Assembly: GCA_963723235.1 (NCBI GenBank)
Contig: CAVRPV010000002.1
Span: 1-64,000 of the forward strand
Length of the DNA stretch: 64,000 bases
Source of the DNA: CAIRTM01 sp963723235
Lineage (GTDB): Bacteria > Desulfobacterota > WTBG01 > CAIYCZ01 > CAIRTM01
Reading direction: 5' to 3'
Shown one piece after another: positions 1-7,662 of the stretch. Under the pieces are notes generated by a model that was not told where the DNA came from, did not search any database, and was given only the letters and a program-made list of their open reading frames with translations. Every line of letters starts with the position of its first letter. Position 1 is the stretch's first letter. The position numbers and the translations under genes were made by a program.

Positions 1-226
1 TCAAGGTTGTTCGTGTCCTCTCCTCGCGGATCAAAGTGCGAACAACAATAATGTATGCACCTTAAAATTGCAACAACAAAGCTACCGGGATACATGCAGC
101 ATCGGCAGAACCCGACCCCGGTTTTTTTATTTTGGACAGTAGTGCGATTTTATATTATTGTTTGACCATCGTTAAGCAGGCATTGTGCACCTATACAAAA
201 AGCTAAAAGCTTGAAAAGGGACGGAT
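1..226. other. Non-coding left edge of window
   Basis: No convincing gene is visible. A perfect 8-bp inverted repeat (GTTGTTCG at 6-13, CGAACAAC at 39-46) could form a hairpin. At about 90-127, ACCGGG can pair with CCCGGT directly before a run of seven T, which resembles a rho-independent terminator on the plus strand. The segment may be the 3' end of a transcript that begins outside the window. The string GTGCGAACAAC (36-46) recurs inside the candidate ncRNA at 27143-27153. Confidence 0.4.
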
Positions 227-254
227 TGAACCTACCCCAGTTTGACGGACACTT
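227..254 (+). repeat. IS3 left terminal inverted repeat
   Basis: A 28-bp end starting TGAACCTACC. It matches the reverse complement of 2094-2121 at about two thirds of positions, including an uninterrupted CGGACACTT. Confidence 0.8.
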
Positions 255-289
255 CAAAAAGTATACAATAGAAGTGAAAGGAGTGTCCA

Positions 290-593
290 ATGAGAAAAAG
301 AAAGCCATTTACCCGAGAGTTTAAACTGGAAGCAGTGCGATTGCTGGAAGAAGGCAAGAAGCCAGCTGCCGAACTGGCCCGGGAGTTGGGGATCAGAAGA
401 AACCAGCTCTACAAATGGAAAGAGCACAGATAAGCATGGAGGCAACATGCCTTTCCGGGGCACGGGAGGCGTTGTGCGAGCGGACGCTGAGGCAGAAGAA
501 ATAGCCCGGTTAAAGCGGGAGTTGGCACAGGTCAAAGAGGAGAACGAAATCTTAAAAAAAGCCGCAGCGTTCTTTGCGCGGGAGCTGAAGTAA
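290..593 (+). pseudogene. IS3 orfA (helix-turn-helix subunit), frameshifted
   Basis: ATG 290 follows AAAGGAG and opens a 47-residue frame with the typical IS3 OrfA start (MRKRKPFTREFKLEAV, then LARELGIRRNQLYKWK), ending at TAA 431-433. From about 428 the other frame continues the same protein (IARLKRELAQVKEENEILKK, then AAFFARELK) to TAA 591-593. This second part is the leucine-zipper region that helps form the OrfAB transposase. One indel near 428 therefore breaks the gene. This is not the A6G-type slippage site normally used at the orfA/orfB junction of IS3 elements. Confidence 0.8.
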
Positions 594-1356
594 AGTATCG
601 TTTATCAGGTCGCAGAGAACGCAGTTTAAAGTGGCGGTGATTGTGTCGGGTGTTAGAGGTATCCCGAAGCGGTTATTATGATTGGATGACAGGCCGGAGA
701 GCAGGCGAGCCAAGCGGCACAACGCACTTAATGACCAGGATACGGCAAGCCCATATAGAAAGCAGGAAGATCTACGGTGCGCCACGGATTCATGGAGAGT
801 TGGTAGAACAGGGCGAGCGGGTTGGCAAAAACACGGTAGCCAGCTTGATGCGCAAGAACGAGCATACAATCAAAGGTGCATAAACGTTTTGTTATTACAA
901 CAGATTCCACGACAGGACAAAGAAGCCGGCAGCAAACATACTTAATGGAGCATTTACCGCAGACAAAGCCAATCAGAAATGGGTATCAGACGTTACGTTT
1001 ATACCGACAAGAAAGGGCTGGTTGTATCTTGGCGGCGATAATGGATCTTTATTCCCGGATGATCGTGGGTTGGTCGATGGGAGAGAAAAACAGCACGGAG
1101 TTGGTCCAGGATGCATTAAAAATGGCCACAGCTGCAACAGAAGGGTATCAAGGCGTGCTGTTGCATTCTGATCAGGGAGTGCAGTATGCTTCAGTAGCCT
1201 ATCAGCAGCAGATGCGTGATTGGGCATCGTGTGCAGCATGAGCAGGAAAGGCAATTGCTGGGATAACGCCCCGATGGAGAGTTTTTTTCATTCATTGAAA
1301 ACAGAGTGGGTAAGTTTTGAAGATTACAAGACTGACACCAAAGCCCCAGTCATAGA

Positions 1357-1375
1357 CCTCCGGCAAAGCCGGAGG
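1357..1375. repeat. IS200 subterminal hairpin, tnpA 3' side
   Basis: An 8-bp perfect stem with an AAA loop, paralogous to the hairpin at 1952-1970. It is probably the recognition hairpin of one transposon end. Confidence 0.7.
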
Positions 1376-1434
1376 CTTGAAAAATGTGAACCGCTCAAAG
1401 CGGATTGAAAAACCATGAGCCACCCAAGGTGGCT

Positions 1435-1866
1435 TTAATCAAACAGTTTTAATTGGTCGAGCCGCTTATCTTCGCTTTCCTGGTGCCGTATGTATTCCCT
1501 GACGTCCTCATCATCTTTTCCACACGTGGACACGAAGTACCCGCGCGACCAGAAACTCTCTCCAGTAAAATTTTTTCTGCGCCCACCAAAATTCCGTGCA
1601 ATATATATGGCACTTTTACCCTTTACAAAACCCACCACCTGCGAGACTGAATACTTCGGCGGTATCGATACAAGCATATGCACATGGTCGGACATCAGAT
1701 GCCCTTCCCATACCCGGCTCTCTTTCTGCTGTGCTAAATTCCTCAGCACCTCGCCCAGATATTTACGCAAACTTCCGTATATGGCCTTCTTGCGATACTT
1801 GGGTATCCAGACTATGTGGTACTTGCAATCCCATCTCGTATGTTTTAAGCTCTGGTACAGTTCCAC
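1435..1866 (-). CDS. tnpA: IS200-type transposase TnpA
   Basis: This is a Y1 HUH transposase that cuts and rejoins single-stranded DNA for peel-and-paste transposition. The metal-binding HUH pair is visible in MSDHVHMLVS and the catalytic tyrosine in VREYIRHQ near the C terminus. I prefer the GTG at 1866 (143 residues): it lies just after AAAGGAGG, and the protein then starts at the conserved ELYQSLKHTRWDCKYHIVW. A longer frame from 1902 would begin inside the upstream hairpin. The frame is intact, so this copy may be active, unlike the IS3 that hosts it. Confidence 0.9.
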   Translation of the reverse strand: MELYQSLKHTRWDCKYHIVWIPKYRKKAIYGSLRKYLGEVLRNLAQQKESRVWEGHLMSDHVHMLVSIPPKYSVSQVVGFVKGKSAIYIARNFGGRRKNFTGESFWSRGYFVSTCGKDDEDVREYIRHQESEDKRLDQLKLFD

Positions 1867-1868
1867 TG

Positions 1869-1918
1869 AAAACCTCCTTTCGGTTAACTTTGAGCGGTTC
1901 ACCGAATCAGGAGGTTTT
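1869..1918 (-). promoter_or_regulatory. Hairpin sequestering the tnpA ribosome binding site
   Basis: Reading the minus strand, AAAACCTCC (1918-1910) can pair with GGAGGTTTT (1877-1869), which contains the Shine-Dalgarno of tnpA. A second short pairing, around CGGT and ACCG, extends it. Known IS200 elements repress translation with just such a 5' stem. The function here is inferred from the pairing. Confidence 0.7.
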
Positions 1919-1951
1919 CTTATATTCCCGGATTTGTCAAACTTTGTGAGT

Positions 1952-1970
1952 CCCCCGGCAAAGCCGGGGG
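1952..1970. repeat. IS200 subterminal hairpin, tnpA 5' side
   Basis: Perfect 8-bp stem CCCCCGGC/GCCGGGGG with an AAA loop, the partner of 1357-1375. Confidence 0.7.
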
Positions 1971-2093
1971 TTTACCCGTGATTATTAGTATTTTTAGCTA
2001 CATAGAATTGTTTTACAATCGGAAACGCAGGCACTCATCGCTTCAAAACAAAAGCCCGATGGCCTTTGAACAAGCCATGAGTGCCCTTTAACC

Positions 2094-2121
2094 AAGTGTC
2101 CGAAAAATCGGGGGAAGATCA
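2094..2121 (-). repeat. IS3 right terminal inverted repeat
   Basis: The reverse complement starts TGATCTTCCC and shares CGGACACTT with the left end. It contains GGGGGAAG, which could act as a distant ribosome binding site for the gene starting at 2128. Confidence 0.8.
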
Positions 2122-2127
2122 GGTCGC

Positions 2128-3412
2128 ATGCACAGCCCGGACACTCAGCAGGTACTACCATCCGAGAACACAGGCCAAAAACGCGCTCTGTGGTCATGGG
2201 CTCTCTATGATGCCGGCAACAGCGCCTTTGCCACGATTGTTATCGCCGGTTTTTTCCCGATCTGCTTTAAAACGCTCTGGAGCGGCGGGGCTGATGCCGC
2301 CTTGAGCACGGCCCGGCTGGGCCTTGCCAACACGATTGCCGCCTGCCTGCTGGTGGTAATCGCACCCGTGCTGGGAGCTTTAGCTGATGCCGCACATACG
2401 CGCAAAACAATGCTGGGCATATTCACCCTGATCGGCATTGCGGCCAGCGCGGGCCTGGCCCTGGTGCCGCACGGCAGCTGGGCCGCTGCCGCTGCGGTGT
2501 ATAGTGCGGGCCTTGTCGGTTTCTCCGGAGGCATGGTTTTCTACGATGCGCTGCTGCCCGGCCTTGCCCCCCGGCATCTGCTGGACCGCGTTTCAGCCCT
2601 GGGATACGCGCTGGGCTATATCAGCGGCGGGGTGCTGCTCGGCGGCTGCGTGCTGCTCACCCTTAACCCGCAGCGCTTCGGACTGGACAGCGAAACAGCC
2701 GTGCGCACCGTGTTCGTGCTCGCCGCACTGTGGTGGCTGATTTTCGCACTGCCGCTTTTTTTGCATGTCCCTGAGAGTGCGCAATACGCAGATCCAGCCA
2801 ATCGGGCGCAGCATCAAGCAGGGCCTGCGGGAACTTGCAGCAACCATACGTGCTGTGCGTGCCCACAGGCAAATCTGGCTCTTTCTGCTGGCCTACTGGT
2901 GCTATATCGACGGCGTGGATACCGTTATCCGCATGGCAGTCGACTACGGCATGGCCCTGGGATTTTCTTCCGCCGACCTGATTGTCGCCCTGCTCATAAC
3001 CCAGTTCATCGGCTTTCCCTGCGCACTTGTGTTCGGCAGGCTCGGCACGCACTGGGATACAAAAAAGGCCCTGCTGCTTGCCATCGGAGCCTACTGTATA
3101 ATTGTGCTCTGGGGCATGCGCATGCAAAACGTTCGGGAATTTTTCGCGCTGGCAGTCTTGGTCGGTGTTTTTCAGGGTGGCATACAGTCATTGAGCCGGT
3201 CGTTCTATGCGCGCATAATCCCTGAGGAACAACCCGGTCAGTTTTTCGGTTTTTTCAACATGATCGGCAAATGGGCAACCATCCTCGGCCCGGCACTGAT
3301 GGGCCTCGTAACCCTGGCAACCGGCAGCCACCGCATCGGCATTGCATCCCTGCTGGTATTCTTCATCGCCGGGGCCCTGCTGCTTATTCGCGTTAATCCC
3401 GTATCCGTATAG
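2128..3412 (+). pseudogene. MFS transporter, UMF1-like family, one frameshift
   Basis: The first part carries the UMF1 hallmark WSWALYDAGNSAFATIV followed by several hydrophobic helices. Near 2765-2810 the reading frame changes, and the second half (GRSIKQGLRELAATI onwards) continues with further membrane helices, including YWCYIDGVDTVI and QSLSRSFYARIIPEEQPGQFFG, both typical of this family. Together they make about 427 residues with roughly 12 helices, so only one base separates this from an intact gene. The span is 3n+1. The substrate is unknown. The start lies 6 bp after the IS3 end, so native expression signals are lost. A true broken gene or a one-base sequence error are both possible. 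Confidence 0.8.
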
Positions 3413-3511
3413 TATTAAGACGTCGCCGGCGAGATGGAATTAGTTTTTTTGCGTTTCCCAATGGGGACAGGCTCGGCTCCTTTTTCGATCCAAAGCACAA
3501 ACAAAGGGCCT

Positions 3512-4192
3512 TTACTCTTCCTCCAGCCCCCAGTGTTTTTTCCAGTACTGATACTCATGCTGCCATTCATCCCGTTTATTGGTGACCATGTAGCGCATCA
3601 TGGAAAAAGTCTGCTCGCGATAGTCAACCTGATCGGCAATCGGCTGCTTTGTCTGAATGGCCGCAACCACCTTGCGGGCAAGCCCGCCGACTTCCGCACA
3701 GACGTTTGCGCGTTCATCCGCATCTTCCAGCTGCATCACAGCTGCCCCGGCACTCCCCACCTTCCAGCAGCCCAAAAATCCCAAGATGCTCAGCATGTAT
3801 TCTTCGATAGTGTCAAAGATTGGCCCGGCTGAGCTCACCAGGGCAGCGCCGTATTTGCCTACCATGGTCTGGCAGTGCACATGGGTAAAGCAGCGGTCCA
3901 TGAACATCTTCATGTGCCCGCTCACATTCATCATATAGTTGGGACTGGCATAAACAAAGCCGTCAGCACCAAGCATTTTTTTCTGTATGCCGGCAACATC
4001 GTCCTTGATGGGACAAATGCCTGTTCTGGAACAACTCATGCATCCGGTACAGGGATACAGAGCTATCTCACCCAGGTTAACGACCTCAGTGTCTACACCT
4101 TCCTGCTTGAGCGCATCCACGCAGGCTTGGATCAGGACACCGGTATTGCCATGCATACCGCGCGGGCTTCCATTGATAATAAGAATATTCAT
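3512..4192 (-). CDS. Flavodoxin-fold NAD(P)H:FMN reductase, iron-sulfur flavoprotein type
   Basis: At 226 residues this has the FMN_red fold: MNILIINGSPRG is the phosphate-binding loop of the flavin, and SPNYMMNVSGHMKMFMDR is the conserved second flavin loop. Residues 48-60 contain the compact cysteine motif C-x2-C-x2-C-x5-C (CTGCMSCSRTGIC), as in methanogen-type iron-sulfur flavoproteins that carry a 4Fe-4S cluster next to FMN. It is probably a cytosolic electron carrier or a reductase of small electrophiles or oxygen species. It stands alone, convergent with the transporter gene. The physiological partner cannot be told from the sequence. Confidence 0.85.
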   Translation of the reverse strand: MNILIINGSPRGMHGNTGVLIQACVDALKQEGVDTEVVNLGEIALYPCTGCMSCSRTGICPIKDDVAGIQKKMLGADGFVYASPNYMMNVSGHMKMFMDRCFTHVHCQTMVGKYGAALVSSAGPIFDTIEEYMLSILGFLGCWKVGSAGAAVMQLEDADERANVCAEVGGLARKVVAAIQTKQPIADQVDYREQTFSMMRYMVTNKRDEWQHEYQYWKKHWGLEEE

Positions 4193-4330
4193 GAGGCTTC
4201 TCCTGAAGGTTATTACACTCTGCGGTTACTCATTTACATTCTAATTGAAATTGGCTATAAACCACAATAGTTTCTACCTGCATGGCAAAAGGCACGGAGA
4301 CCCCCGATTGTAAAAACCACGAATAGCAAC

Positions 4331-4900
4331 GTGACCATGATGAGGCGGTTTTCGAATGTTATTGGGTTTGACGATGCGCCCTTCCCGGCCAATTACACGG
4401 GAGGGGTCAAGGTCGTGGGGACCGTCTATGCCAAATCACAACTGAACGGCATCCTGATTGGCGCGGTAAAACGGGACGGAACAGATTCGGCAAAAAAACT
4501 GATAGCTTTGCTTTCGCAGTCGAAATTCGTTCGAAGCGTTCAATTGATCATGCTGCAGGGAATCGCACTGGCAGGTTTTAACGTGGTTGATATTTTCGAA
4601 CTATCCGCGCAGCTCAACCTTCCCGTTCTCGTTGTTGCGCGCAAACGCCCCGACATGGCCACGATACAAAAGGCCCTTCTAAAGATGCGCGGAGGCCGCA
4701 GCAAATGGGCCTTGATTGAAAAGCTTGGCCCCATGGAAACTGCAGCAACCGTATATGTCCAGCGCGTGGGTCTAACCCTTGATCAGGCTATTGAAGTAGT
4801 TAATAAATTCACACTGACAGGCAATATACCCGAACCGTTGCGTGTTGCGCATCTGATTGCCGGGGCAATTATAAACGGGCAGAGCAGCGGACGAGCCTAG
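4331..4900 (+). CDS. DUF99 (endonuclease dU/V-like) family protein
   Basis: This is a 189-residue protein with the whole DUF99 signature: an N-terminal GFDDAPF acidic pair, VVGTVYAKSQLNGI, DGTD at 49-52, a central GIALAGFNVVDI, LPVLVVARKRPD, and a C-terminal EPLRVAHLIAGAI. The family shares the RNase H-like fold of endonuclease V, and archaeal members nick DNA at deoxyuridine, suggesting repair of deaminated bases. The first codon is GTG at 4331, with ATG at 4337 and 4340 as alternatives; no strong ribosome site is visible. The family is mainly archaeal, so acquisition by transfer is possible but not shown. Confidence 0.85.
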   Translation: MTMMRRFSNVIGFDDAPFPANYTGGVKVVGTVYAKSQLNGILIGAVKRDGTDSAKKLIALLSQSKFVRSVQLIMLQGIALAGFNVVDIFELSAQLNLPVLVVARKRPDMATIQKALLKMRGGRSKWALIEKLGPMETAATVYVQRVGLTLDQAIEVVNKFTLTGNIPEPLRVAHLIAGAIINGQSSGRA

Positions 4901-5031
4901 AAAAAAACAGGGTCCGGCTGTCCATAATTTTTCCACATGACTATGATCACCAAAACAATCAGCCTCTCTGTACGTTTCCCTGCTGCTGGCGGGTCCTTCT
5001 CAGCTGTTCCGCACCGGGTGTCGGCACCAGG

Positions 5032-6195
5032 ATGCATGACACCGGCATCTTACCGGCAACTCCTGCGCCCAAACGGTTTATCGTACGCGGACATGAAATC
5101 ATCGACACCGCCGCAAACAAACCCCTCTTCTTTAAGGGCATGGGCTACTCCCCCTTTTTGCCGGGGGAGACCCCGCTTTGGGGTGATCAGCCGGCAGACG
5201 ACGGCCGCTATGAAGAGCATCTCGGCCTGATGCAGGACATGGGTGTCAAGTATCTGCATGTATTCCCGACAAAAATGCCGCCGAAATTCTTTGCCGCACT
5301 GGACAAAACCGACATGCTCTATGGTCAGGACATCTTTGTATGGGCCTATGAAGAAGATTTTCTCAATGAGGCGTTCCTCGCCAAAACACTGGAAGACATC
5401 AAGGCGGCCATTGACCACACCTACGCGGTCGGCAGGCCGGACAGGCTTGTGCTGTTTTCCATCGGCGATGAGTTGCAGGCCGATTCGGTTGTGCGCACCG
5501 ACACCCGTCATCCCGAGGTGCGCAGTTTTACGGGCAGGCACCTGTCTGTCACCAACCGCACCCCCACTGAAATCGCCATCGCCCGGCTGATAGACGGCGC
5601 GATGGATTATGAACTGACCCGCTACGGGCAGCGGCATCTATACTGCCACACCAGCTGGACCCATATCGGCCCCCTTACCAATCGGCCGGACCTCGAAGTG
5701 CCCAAAGAAAGCGCCATCAATCCCGATCTGGGCGACCTGGTGTGCCTGAACGTCTACACCTATGCCCGGGGCGTGCGCACCTCGCCGCCCGGCTCCGTGA
5801 CCGGCACCAGCTACCAGGGCTACGTGGAAGAACTGGCGGCACAGACTGAAAAACCGATCCTTATCACACAGGTCGGCCTTTCGACCTCACCCTTTGAGCC
5901 AAAGCCCTGGGTTCCCGGATTCGGCGGCCACAGGGTCGAGGACGTACCCGGAGTTTTTACAGCTGTCTGGCAGGATATCCGCACAGCAAGAGGCAGGGAA
6001 AAAATCTGCGGCGTATCTTTTTTTGAACTGAACGACGAATGGTGGAAAAGCGGCGAGGACCCGACCGATTCGACCCGCCATGAGCCCGAAGATCCGGAGG
6101 AGTGGTTCGGGATGTATGAAGTCGGACCGGACCGGCGGCTTATGCCCAAGGGCGGCATCCCCGCAGCCGTCAAAACGATTTTTCAAGAAAACTGA
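5032..6195 (+). CDS. TIM-barrel glycoside-hydrolase-like protein, probable lipoprotein
   Basis: The 387 residues read as a GH2/GH5-like (beta/alpha)8 barrel: FFKGMGYSPF at the entrance, SIGDELQ (Glu148) where the acid/base is expected, CLNVYTYARG, and FFELNDEWWK late in the barrel. At the strand where the nucleophile Glu normally sits (T-E-x-G) the sequence has ITQVGL, that is Gln280. The in-frame codons before ATG 5032 give VLLSCSAPG, a lipobox-like stretch, and a Met-Lys-type start lies at 4937 in another frame. A one-base break in the signal peptide near 4970 is therefore likely. The substrate is unknown. Confidence 0.6.
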   Translation: MHDTGILPATPAPKRFIVRGHEIIDTAANKPLFFKGMGYSPFLPGETPLWGDQPADDGRYEEHLGLMQDMGVKYLHVFPTKMPPKFFAALDKTDMLYGQDIFVWAYEEDFLNEAFLAKTLEDIKAAIDHTYAVGRPDRLVLFSIGDELQADSVVRTDTRHPEVRSFTGRHLSVTNRTPTEIAIARLIDGAMDYELTRYGQRHLYCHTSWTHIGPLTNRPDLEVPKESAINPDLGDLVCLNVYTYARGVRTSPPGSVTGTSYQGYVEELAAQTEKPILITQVGLSTSPFEPKPWVPGFGGHRVEDVPGVFTAVWQDIRTARGREKICGVSFFELNDEWWKSGEDPTDSTRHEPEDPEEWFGMYEVGPDRRLMPKGGIPAAVKTIFQEN

Positions 6196-6209
6196 ACGGG
6201 AGAATGTAG

Positions 6210-6507
6210 ATGCATTTTATCATTACCGGCCGTGACGGCAGCGATGCCGGAGCGCTTGAGCGAAGAATGAACGCCCGCGAAGAACATATGCGCGGCGTCG
6301 ACGAACTGGTTCGAAAAAAACGCCTGCTCTATGCCGCGGCCATGCTTGATGACGCAGGAACCATGATCGGCTCAACCATGATTGTTGATTTTGAATCGCG
6401 GGAAGCGCTCGACCTGTACCTGGCAACCGAGCCGTACGTGACCGGCAAAGTATGGGAAGCACATTGATGTGACGCCCTGCAAAATACCGCCCGTTTTTCT
6501 GAAATAA
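6210..6507 (+). CDS. YciI-like protein, frameshifted near its C terminus
   Basis: The ATG at 6210 follows GGGAGAATGTAG and gives MHFIITGRDGSDAG, RREEH-type helix and LLYAAAMLDDAGTMIGSTMIV, the ferredoxin-like YciI fold. The frame stops at 6467 after VWEAH. The next frame then reads IDVTPCKIPPVF to TAA 6505-6507, which matches the usual YciI tail. An extra base near 6463 explains the split (span 3n+1). YciI-like proteins are small dimers with a conserved His/Asp pair, sometimes dehydrochlorinases or muconolactone-type isomerases. It sits 15 bp after the glycosidase-like gene and is probably co-transcribed with it. Confidence 0.75.
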
Positions 6508-6526
6508 ACGCGCTCAACAATTAGTC

Positions 6527-6546
6527 ACACCGGTGAAAACCGGTGT
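6527..6546 (+). terminator. GAAA-loop hairpin after yciI
   Basis: Perfect 8-bp stem ACACCGGT/ACCGGTGT with a GAAA tetraloop, followed by CCAGTTCCTTTT. The T tract is poor, so termination would be weak. Confidence 0.4.
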
Positions 6547-6573
6547 CCAGTTCCTTTTAAGTAATTACAAAAC

Positions 6574-6603
6574 TCTGGATTCCGGCTTTCGCCGGAATGA
6601 CGG
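6574..6603. repeat. Dispersed palindromic repeat of the VIPAKAGIQ type
   Basis: ATTCCGGC-TTTC-GCCGGAAT (6579-6598) inside CTGGATTCC...GGAATGACGG. The same unit, found between genes in many proteobacteria, translates on the minus strand to VIPAKAGIQ and is often mis-annotated as coding. It is treated here as a non-coding extragenic repeat. Confidence 0.75.
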
Positions 6604-6697
6604 ACGTGTTGGATTTGTAAACTTTTACGGCATCATTTAACATGCTATTATATGCGCAGTTACAAATATCCTGCCTGGTGAAAGGATTTAAAAAACC

Positions 6698-7603
6698 ATG
6701 ACACCCCGTTTTAATTTCCAAAAAGAATTCGGCCCCATCACCAAGCTCGCCGGCGTGCACGTACCGGCCTTTATCCTTGACGCAGGAGAGCCGGTGCTGT
6801 TTGACCCCGGCGTTTCAGCCTTCGGCCCGATGTACCTGAAGGAGCTTGCATCGCGCTTTGGTGCGCGTGTCAAAGAGTCGCTTCTGATGCTTCTGACCCA
6901 CTCACATTTTGATCATTGCGGTGCGGCCCCCTACCTGCTGCGCGCCATCCCTTCTGCGCGCATCGGCTGCAGCCCGCTTGCTGCTGACGTGCTGCAGAAA
7001 GAAAAAGCCATTGCGCTGATACGCAGCTTCAATGCCGAATACGAAGATCGCATGCAGGATGAGCTTCAGGGACAGGACACCACCTTTTCCGCACTGCCTG
7101 TCAGCCTGCTCCTCAAAGAAGGCGACACGGTTAAACTTGCAGATGGTACGATTCAAGTCTATGAAACGCCGGGGCACACCCGCGACTGTCTCTCCTATGT
7201 ATGGCACGAAAAAGGGATTTTGTTTGCCGGAGAAGCAGCCGGTGTGTACACTGATGGTGAATTCCACAGCGTGTTTTTGTCAGACTACACGAGCTACATT
7301 GCCTCGATTCACAAAATCATGACAATACAGCCGGATGCGCTGTGTGTTGCCCACGCAGGCGTGCTGTCCGGAGCCGGGCAGATTGCCGACTATCTGCAGG
7401 CAGCACTCGATGCGGCTGAGGCTTACCGCGAAATGCTTGAGCGCAGTCTGGAGCGACACAGTGATGACGTGGAAAAGGTTGTTGAGGAGATAACCCGCGA
7501 GGAGTATGATACCCAAAGTGAACCGGTTATCAACCGCAACCCGTTCATGACCAATCTTAGAGCAAAAACACAGGCTGTCATGCGCCTGCGCGATCAGCAG
7601 TAG
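6698..7603 (+). CDS. Metallo-beta-lactamase-fold hydrolase
   Basis: The 301-residue protein has the MBL metal motif THSHFDHCG (HxHxDH), a later TPGHTRDCLSYV histidine, GEAAGVYT with the bridging acidic region, and a final histidine in CVAHAGVL. This order binds a dinuclear Zn or Fe site. The C-terminal ~80 residues are helical (AALDAAEAYREMLERSLERH) and may be a dimer or specificity cap. Relatives hydrolyse thioesters, lactones or phosphodiesters; the substrate cannot be set from the sequence. It is flanked by its own spacers and is followed 59 bp later by corA in the same direction. Confidence 0.85.
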   Translation: MTPRFNFQKEFGPITKLAGVHVPAFILDAGEPVLFDPGVSAFGPMYLKELASRFGARVKESLLMLLTHSHFDHCGAAPYLLRAIPSARIGCSPLAADVLQKEKAIALIRSFNAEYEDRMQDELQGQDTTFSALPVSLLLKEGDTVKLADGTIQVYETPGHTRDCLSYVWHEKGILFAGEAAGVYTDGEFHSVFLSDYTSYIASIHKIMTIQPDALCVAHAGVLSGAGQIADYLQAALDAAEAYREMLERSLERHSDDVEKVVEEITREEYDTQSEPVINRNPFMTNLRAKTQAVMRLRDQQ

Positions 7604-7662
7604 AATATGAGGTTCAACCGCCCTGCAAAAACTGCAGGATGCGTCGTTTGAAAGGAACTGTT

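Larger units (their letters stand above)
1334..1985 (-). mobile_element. IS200/IS605-family element (tnpA only) nested in the IS3
   Basis: The approximate limits are where orfB coding stops and resumes. Each flank carries a subterminal hairpin of the same design: CCTCCGGC-AAA-GCCGGAGG at 1357-1375 and CCCCCGGC-AAA-GCCGGGGG at 1952-1970. Such imperfect palindromes are recognised as single-stranded DNA by TnpA, and these elements insert without target duplication or terminal inverted repeats, as seen here. There is no tnpB. The exact ends are uncertain by several bases. Confidence 0.8.
641..2091 (+). pseudogene. IS3 orfB (DDE transposase), frameshifted and split by IS200
   Basis: Successive frames give pieces of one rve-type integrase core: MCRVLEVSRSGYYDW, KIYGAPRIH, KWVSDVTF (first Asp), LHSDQGVQYAS (second Asp) and NAPMESFFHSLKTEW (Glu). 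The order and spacing fit the DDE triad. At least two or three indels occur between about 880 and 1220. Coding breaks off near 1331 (FEDYKT) and resumes after the IS200 copy at about 1985 with YIELFYNRKRRHSS, ending at TAA 2089-2091. Resumption of the same protein shows that the IS200 landed inside orfB. Confidence 0.82.
227..2121 (+). mobile_element. IS3-family insertion sequence, decayed, interrupted by an IS200-type element
   Basis: The ends are matching imperfect inverted repeats of 28 bp (227-254 and 2094-2121), both beginning TGA and sharing the inner block CGGACACTT. Between them lie an orfA with a helix-turn-helix and a DDE orfB. Subtracting the roughly 650-bp nested element leaves about 1.24 kb, a normal IS3-family length. 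Both reading frames carry frameshifts, so the copy should be inactive. I see no clear target-site duplication. The right end stops 6 bp before the ATG of the transporter gene, so the insertion replaced that gene's native upstream region. Confidence 0.88.

Noticed and set aside
227..2121. Target-site duplication of the IS3 element
   Set aside because: Bases next to 227 and 2121 (GAT and GGT) do not match convincingly.
6557..6760. Possible small gene ending in the VIPAKAGIQ peptide
   Set aside because: That peptide is the translation of a well-known dispersed palindromic repeat and not a real protein.
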